Of a DNA stretch of 56,017 nucleotides, positions 52,230-56,017 are shown one piece after another. This stretch comes from Nitrososphaerota archaeon (lineage in GTDB: Archaea > Thermoproteota > Nitrososphaeria > Nitrososphaerales > UBA183), in the NCBI GenBank assembly GCA_029784825.1, contig JAFMAU010000012.1:1-56017 (forward strand), in the 5' to 3' direction. The notes under the pieces were generated by a model. That model did not search any database and was not told where the DNA came from. It was given only the letters and a program-made list of their open reading frames with translations. The position numbers and the translations under genes were made by a program. Each line of letters starts with the position of its first letter. Position 1 is the first letter of the stretch.

Positions 52230-52280
52230 GTTTAAACTCGTCTCCTTTCGGAGTCGCTGTCCCTCTCCGCATGTTTTATA
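52230..52280. promoter_or_regulatory. Divergent promoters of the cof operon and mrp
   Basis: GTTTAAAC (52230-52237) lies 28 nt before the cofE TTG on the minus strand. TTTATA (52275-52280) lies ~30 nt before the mrp ATG on the plus strand. Both predict leaderless or near-leaderless mRNAs. Confidence 0.5.
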
Positions 52281-52307
52281 CACGGGGCAGGAGTCGCGAG
52301 CCAGGCA

Positions 52308-53363
52308 ATGGTGAACAAGGGCGAAGTCCTCGCAGCCCTGGCGCGGGTCTCCGACCCAGAACTCGGCAAGGATGTCGTGTCTTTGGGTATGGTGGACGAC
52401 ATCGACATTCAAGGGGGCCGAGTCAGCTTCACACTGAACCTGACGACGCCCGCATGCCCGCTCCGTACCAGGATAGAGCAGGGGGCCAGGGACGAGGTCT
52501 CGCGACTGCCCGGCGTCAAGGAGGTGGCGATGAAGACTTCGTCGAAGGTCTTCGCAACCCGGGAGTACAGCCAGGCCGAAGTCCTGCTCGGCGTCAAGAA
52601 CGTAATCGCTGTCGCGAGCGGCAAGGGTGGCGTCGGGAAGTCGACGTTGGCAGTAAACCTGGCGGTGGCGCTAGCAGCCTCGGGGGCGAAGGTGGGGATA
52701 CTGGACGCGGACGTTTACGGACCCAACGTTCCCCACATGATGGGAGTGCATTCGGATGCGACCGTCAAGGACGGAAAGATCGAGCCCGCCGTTGCCTTCG
52801 GCGTCAAGGTGGCGTCGTTGGGCTTCTTCTACAAGGATGAGACCCCGCTGATCTGGAGAGGTCCGCTCGTCGCAGGAGCGATTCGCCAGCTGCTCACCCA
52901 GGTCAACTGGGGAGAGCTGGACTATCTTGTTTGCGACCTGCCCCCGGGAACCGGCGACAGCTCGCTGACGCTGGCCCAGACGGTCCCGCTCGGCGGAGTC
53001 GTGATAGTCACTACGCCGCAGGAGGCGGCGCTGAACATAGCGGCGAAGGCGTTGGCGATGTTCAGGAGACTCAACGTCCCCATCTTGGGCGTGGTGGAGA
53101 ACATGAGCTACTACACCTGCCCACACTGCGGCGAGAGGGCCTACGTCTTCTCGAGCGGGGGAGGGAGGCGCATTGCCGCACAGCTGGGAGCGGACTTCCT
53201 CGGGGAGATACCCCTGAACTCGTCCATAAGAGAGCAGTCCGACATGGGCGCACCGCTGGTTGCTGCGAAGCCTGACGCACCCGAGTCCGCCGCCTTCAAG
53301 GAGTTCGCGTTCCGCGTGGCGGGCATGGTGAGCATAGTGGCCTACTCGAAGGCCAAGAAATGA
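52308..53363 (+). CDS. mrp: Mrp/NBP35-family iron-sulfur cluster carrier ATPase
   Basis: 351 aa. Residues 1-90 are a MIP18/DUF59-type domain (LARVSDPELGKDVVSLGMV), then the P-loop GKGGVGKSTLAVNLA, the switch VCDLPPGTGD and the cluster-binding CPHC at about residue 270. It carries and transfers Fe-S clusters in the cytosol. The stop overlaps the ATG of a tiny basic ORF. Confidence 0.93.
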   Translation: MVNKGEVLAALARVSDPELGKDVVSLGMVDDIDIQGGRVSFTLNLTTPACPLRTRIEQGARDEVSRLPGVKEVAMKTSSKVFATREYSQAEVLLGVKNVIAVASGKGGVGKSTLAVNLAVALAASGAKVGILDADVYGPNVPHMMGVHSDATVKDGKIEPAVAFGVKVASLGFFYKDETPLIWRGPLVAGAIRQLLTQVNWGELDYLVCDLPPGTGDSSLTLAQTVPLGGVVIVTTPQEAALNIAAKALAMFRRLNVPILGVVENMSYYTCPHCGERAYVFSSGGGRRIAAQLGADFLGEIPLNSSIREQSDMGAPLVAAKPDAPESAAFKEFAFRVAGMVSIVAYSKAKK

Positions 53364-53464
53364 CCGAAACAGAGAACGGTCTGGTAAGAAGGTCCGAGCA
53401 GAGGAGGAAGGCACGCAGGCGGAAGCGCGGACCGTACAGAAAATCAATCGTTCTTCGGAGCTAG
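53360..53464 (+). CDS. Tiny basic protein coupled to mrp
   Basis: 34 aa, MTETENGLVRRSEQRRKARR and then RKRGPYRKSIVLRS. Overlaps the mrp stop as ATGA, the same coupling seen in genuine operons here. About a third of the residues are Arg/Lys, so RNA binding is possible. Too short for certainty. Confidence 0.4.
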   Translation: MTETENGLVRRSEQRRKARRRKRGPYRKSIVLRS

Positions 53465-53623
53465 CTGGTCCACCGTATCACGAACCTCTCGCGGATTCTT
53501 TCCAAGTGGCCAACGTTCTCCTACGTGCTCCCTGTGAGCGAGACAGTACTTGTGGCTCCATTCTGGCTTGATTCTTCCGTCGGGGAGTAGGTACGGGGTA
53601 CCGTGTTTGTATTCAAGCACCAC
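53444..53623 (-). CDS. Possible small protein
   Basis: 59 aa open frame beginning at GTG 53623 (VVLEYKHGTPYLLPDGRIK...EWSHKYCLAHREHVGERWPL). Composition is protein-like, with His, Cys and Trp. Its 3' end overlaps the tiny basic ORF on the other strand by 21 nt, so at most one overlap is expected. No family recognised. Confidence 0.35.
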   Translation of the reverse strand: MVLEYKHGTPYLLPDGRIKPEWSHKYCLAHREHVGERWPLGKNPREVRDTVDQLAPKND

Positions 53624-53672
53624 GTCGCTTCGTCACAGAACCTCACTTGGGCGGCACCCCGAGTCCTGGTCG

Positions 53673-54053
53673 CTACGCTGACCGCTTTCTGGCTATGGCG
53701 TCTATCTCGACCAGCGCTCCCCTTGGCGGCGACGCCTGGACGGTCGTCCTCGCGGGGAACGGCGCCCGGAAGTGCTTCGAATACTCGTCGTTCATCTGGA
53801 CGAAGAGGCCCATGTCTGCCAGGAAGACCGTGGTCTTGACGACGTCCTCGAGGCCAAGCCCCTCGGCCTTTAGCACCGCCTCCAGGTTCTCGAGCGCCCG
53901 TCTCGTCTGCCCCACCATGGAGTCCTCGAGATTCCCCGTGGCTTGGTTGAAGCCGATCTGTCCGGAGCAGAAAACTGTGCCCGACTCCTCGACAGCCTGG
54001 GAGTAGGGGCCGACAGGGGCGGGCGCTCCCGACGATCTGACCTCGCGCTTCAT
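53673..54053 (-). CDS. ridA: RidA/YjgF-family enamine/imine deaminase
   Basis: 126 aa. GPYSQAVEESGTVFCSGQIG, the conserved Arg in APFPARTTVQASP, and a terminal ALVEIDAIARK are the RidA hallmarks. It hydrolyses reactive enamine/imine intermediates such as 2-aminoacrylate. Full length. Confidence 0.93.
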   Translation of the reverse strand: MKREVRSSGAPAPVGPYSQAVEESGTVFCSGQIGFNQATGNLEDSMVGQTRRALENLEAVLKAEGLGLEDVVKTTVFLADMGLFVQMNDEYSKHFRAPFPARTTVQASPPRGALVEIDAIARKRSA

Positions 54054-54074
54054 GGTCCTGGGTGCCTTCCCGAC

Positions 54075-54503
54075 TTATTTCTGGTTTGCAGCCGTCCGTT
54101 CGGGCGACGCTGGGGCCAACAACCGGAAGAGCTTCGCGTACAGGTCCTGTTCGTCTCGGAAGTCTACGGTCTCCTTGCCGTCCATGTGCAGGAGCATGCG
54201 CGACATCGTACTTCCTTCCCTGGCGACCACTATTATCTTCCTGCGCGCCTTGTAGGCTGCCATCAGCTCCATGCCGACGCCTGTGCTCGGGCTGGACACG
54301 TCCGCCACTATGGCGTCGCTTTCCTCGGCCCCGCGCATATCCCGGCTGAATATGTTCAGGACGCCAGGGTTGTGGGCCTCGACGGGGCCCAGGACCCAGG
54401 GAGACGTCACAGTGTGGCCTGCGTCGCCGATGGCCCTCGCCATGGCGAGCGCGACGGTGGGAGCTCTGTTGGCGATCATCGGGACTGAGAGATAGATTCT
54501 CAA
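54075..54503 (-). CDS. 2'-deoxynucleoside 5'-phosphate N-hydrolase 1-like protein
   Basis: About 142 aa from TTG 54503, preceded by GGAG at the right distance. RIYLSVPMI, DAIVADVSSPSTGVGMEL and a KIIVVAREGST segment match the DNPH1/nucleoside 2-deoxyribosyltransferase fold. It may clean up odd deoxynucleotides. The longer open frame to 54860 overlaps the zinc-finger gene in another frame and is rejected. Confidence 0.78.
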   Translation of the reverse strand: MRIYLSVPMIANRAPTVALAMARAIGDAGHTVTSPWVLGPVEAHNPGVLNIFSRDMRGAEESDAIVADVSSPSTGVGMELMAAYKARRKIIVVAREGSTMSRMLLHMDGKETVDFRDEQDLYAKLFRLLAPASPERTAANQK

Positions 54504-54529
54504 CGGCTCCTGCAGAAGCGGGACTTCAA

Positions 54530-54730
54530 TTAGGCTTTCGGGGAGACCAGTCCCAGAGGCTGCGTCTGCCTGCGCCCTGTGTGGGGGCATTTCTCGGGCA
54601 TGTGGGAGTAGCAGTAGGTGGCCCCGCACACGTGGCAGACGAAGTGGTAACCCGCCTTCAGCATCCTCCCGCAGAACCAGCACGTGTCCCCGTGCTTCGT
54701 CTGAGAGCTCGGGTAAGCTTGGCTGCTCAT
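54530..54730 (-). CDS. Small zinc-finger protein
   Basis: 66 aa. CWFCGRMLKAGYHFVCHVCG then YCYSHMPEKCPH, two Cys/His pairs likely binding zinc (AN1-like). 26 nt upstream of the DNPH1-like gene, probably in the same transcript. Confidence 0.68.
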   Translation of the reverse strand: MSSQAYPSSQTKHGDTCWFCGRMLKAGYHFVCHVCGATYCYSHMPEKCPHTGRRQTQPLGLVSPKA

Positions 54731-54871
54731 CTGGAGCGTATATCAGCGCGGGTGGAATTAAGCCTATTTGATAGAATTCCATTATCGGACATCGGGGATC
54801 AGTGAAACTGACAGGGTATGATTGACCTCGCACCGTCTGAAAAGTGAATTCTGGAAGCACGGCTGGGGAAG

Positions 54872-55276
54872 CTATGCAGAGCCTCTGACTGCGTCGTACC
54901 CTTTCTCACTGAGGGCGTTTTCGAAGAGGAAACCCGCCCTTGACAGCGCCTCCATCTTCTTCTCGATTACGACGAGGGACACGGCTGTCGCAGCTGCGAT
55001 CTCCTGCTTTGTCTTTCCCTGGGAGACCATCCTCAGTACGGTCATCGCAAGTGCATCGACCCTTCCTCCGCCCCTGATTGAGCCTCCCTTGGACCGGCCG
55101 AAGCCGCCCGCAAGCCCGTCGATGATGCCGTAGGAACCGACAGCGAGCAGGACGAAGAAGGGAGAAACGAGGACTACGAAGTAGCCGATCGTCGTCAGCA
55201 AGTCCAGCAGCAGGACGGCCCAGAACGCGGCCAGCACGAGCACGGCGGTTCCGGCGATGACTTTTGGCAGGTTCAA
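54872..55276 (-). CDS. Two-helix membrane protein with winged-helix domain
   Basis: 134 aa. Two N-terminal membrane helices (VIAGTAVLVLAAFWAVLLL and YFVVLVSPFFVLLAVGSYGI) and a C-terminal HTH-like domain (VLRMVSQGKTKQEIAAATAV, MEALSRAGFL). Possibly a membrane-bound transcription regulator. Not assigned to a named family. Confidence 0.65.
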   Translation of the reverse strand: MNLPKVIAGTAVLVLAAFWAVLLLDLLTTIGYFVVLVSPFFVLLAVGSYGIIDGLAGGFGRSKGGSIRGGGRVDALAMTVLRMVSQGKTKQEIAAATAVSLVVIEKKMEALSRAGFLFENALSEKGYDAVRGSA

Positions 55277-55323
55277 GTTTTCCGAATTGCCCGAAGCACG
55301 TTATTTATGCGTTCGGCGGCCGC

Positions 55324-55806
55324 CTAACGTTTGTAGCCCACCTTCCTCAAGAACTCGTGTCTCTCGCGCTTGTCTTCGGGAAGTTCCGAGCCTCTCGGCT
55401 TGACCCCGTCGACGACTCCCAGCACGCCTCTCCCTCCGCCTGCCTCGGCAACCAAGGCCATCACGTTGTTTGATGTCGCGCAATGCAGCCCGACGACCTC
55501 CTCCACATTCTTCAGCCTGTTCAGGACGTTGATCGGGAAGGCTCCCTTCAGCAGGACCACGAAGGAGTGCCCGGCGCCGACCCTGACGGCGAAGTCCTTC
55601 GCGAGGTCGACGCACTCCGCGTCCGTCCCGTCGAAGCGGACCAGAGCCTTCCCGGAGGCCTCGCAGAAGGCGACCCCGAACTTGATCCCGGGCATGGAGC
55701 TGGAGAGAGTCTCGAAGAGGTCTTCCACAGACTTTATGAAGTGCGCCTGGCCAAGAATCAGCTGGAAACCTTCGGGCACGCTCAGAGCCACCTCGTCGGT
55801 CTTCAT
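55324..55806 (-). CDS. Adenosine-specific kinase (PF04008 family)
   Basis: 160 aa. FQLILGQAHFIKSVEDLFE, GIKFGVAFCEASGKALVRF, FPINVLNRLKNVEEVV and a C-terminal GVLGVVDG match the archaeal PAE2307-type family, described as adenosine-specific kinases. Full length. Confidence 0.85.
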   Translation of the reverse strand: MKTDEVALSVPEGFQLILGQAHFIKSVEDLFETLSSSMPGIKFGVAFCEASGKALVRFDGTDAECVDLAKDFAVRVGAGHSFVVLLKGAFPINVLNRLKNVEEVVGLHCATSNNVMALVAEAGGGRGVLGVVDGVKPRGSELPEDKRERHEFLRKVGYKR

Positions 55807-55888
55807 GGCCGCTTCGCGCCGGCCTTGGTTCTAATCCTTTTGCTTCCTTGGTGACCAGCCCAGGTCCCGGCTGCCCTACAGTGGCCGG

Positions 55889-56017
55889 TCAGCCGTTGCG
55901 GACAAGCGCAGAGACCTGAGCCCTCAGCGCTTCGAGTCCTTTCCTGACGGCGTCGGGCGGCCTTCCTATGCCCAACGTCTTGACCACAGCCGGTGCCAAC
56001 AGGCCGCCGTCTCCGCC
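55889..56017 (-). CDS. C-terminal fragment of a gene cut by the window edge
   Basis: Open frame on the minus strand running from the window end to the TGA at 55889-55891: 42 residues, APAVVKTLGIGRPPDAVRKG...LVRNG. The product cannot be identified. Preceded downstream by a 82-nt gap to the kinase gene. Confidence 0.5.
   Translation of the reverse strand, partial: GGDGGLLAPAVVKTLGIGRPPDAVRKGLEALRAQVSALVRNG

Noticed and set aside
1..56017. CRISPR array, insertion sequence, rRNA or tRNA
   Set aside because: No regularly spaced repeat array, no transposase-like ORF with terminal repeats and no clear tRNA T-loop or rRNA stretch seen by eye; a tRNA scan would be needed to exclude small RNAs.

Overview
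The window is 56 kb of GC-rich archaeal chromosome. Archaeal signs are: TATA boxes about 26-30 nt before start codons with little or no leader, an archaeal-type 2,3-BPG-independent phosphoglycerate mutase, coenzyme F420 genes (cofE-cofD-cofC), a Bat-type HTH_10 regulator, an HTH-CBS regulator, a PMI/PGI-type isomerase and an adenosine-specific kinase. A heme O synthase, b-type cytochromes and a cupredoxin suggest respiration. A terrestrial heterotrophic relative of the Thaumarchaeota/Nitrososphaeria would fit, but no marker in the window proves this.

Layout. 0.1-7.3 kb: housekeeping genes for nucleoside phosphorolysis, phosphoglycerate mutase, GalT, PGI/PMI and two sugar nucleotidyltransferases, then a small AbrB-type regulator. 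7.6-18.7 kb: cassettes A and B. 18.7-33.2 kb: maturation, sulfur-relay, export, electron-transfer and regulator genes. 33.3-44.2 kb: cassettes C and D, followed by a cupredoxin. 44.9-48.4 kb: a zincin-like peptidase and a NitT/TauT-type ABC transporter without a binding protein. 48.4-52.2 kb: amidohydrolase plus F420 genes. 52.3-56 kb: Mrp/NBP35, two tiny ORFs, RidA, a DNPH1-like hydrolase, a zinc-finger protein, a membrane HTH protein, an adenosine-specific kinase and a truncated gene.

The core of the window is a roughly 37-kb molybdenum-hydroxylase island. It has four complete PaoABC-like three-subunit enzymes. Each consists of a Tat-signal [2Fe-2S] subunit, a Moco subunit and an FAD subunit with a four-Cys [4Fe-4S] loop. 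Every enzyme is linked to the same three small genes: a 77-87 aa protein with the core WV.(I/V).VT.RD, and two ~140 aa retropepsin-fold proteins whose catalytic D-T/S-G is destroyed while the D(V/I)(V/I)LG..(F/L)L half survives. Between the two enzyme pairs lie XdhC, MocA-like, TusA, DUF3343-like, NAD(P)H-hydrate-dehydratase-like, DsrE/F/H-like, TatA, TatC, cytochrome b-like proteins and heme O synthase genes. These would supply cofactor maturation, sulfuration, export and electron acceptors.

Two operator families tie the island together. A perfect 16-bp palindrome, CCCGAAC-N2-GTTCGGG, lies immediately upstream of the TATA region of cassette A, of the tusA-xdhC-HTH operon and of the cytochrome b operon, with two degenerate copies before cassette B. 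A different palindrome, CCTAA-N4-TTAGG, covers the predicted transcription start of cassettes C and D. All functions are inferred from sequence motifs read by eye; no database search was run.
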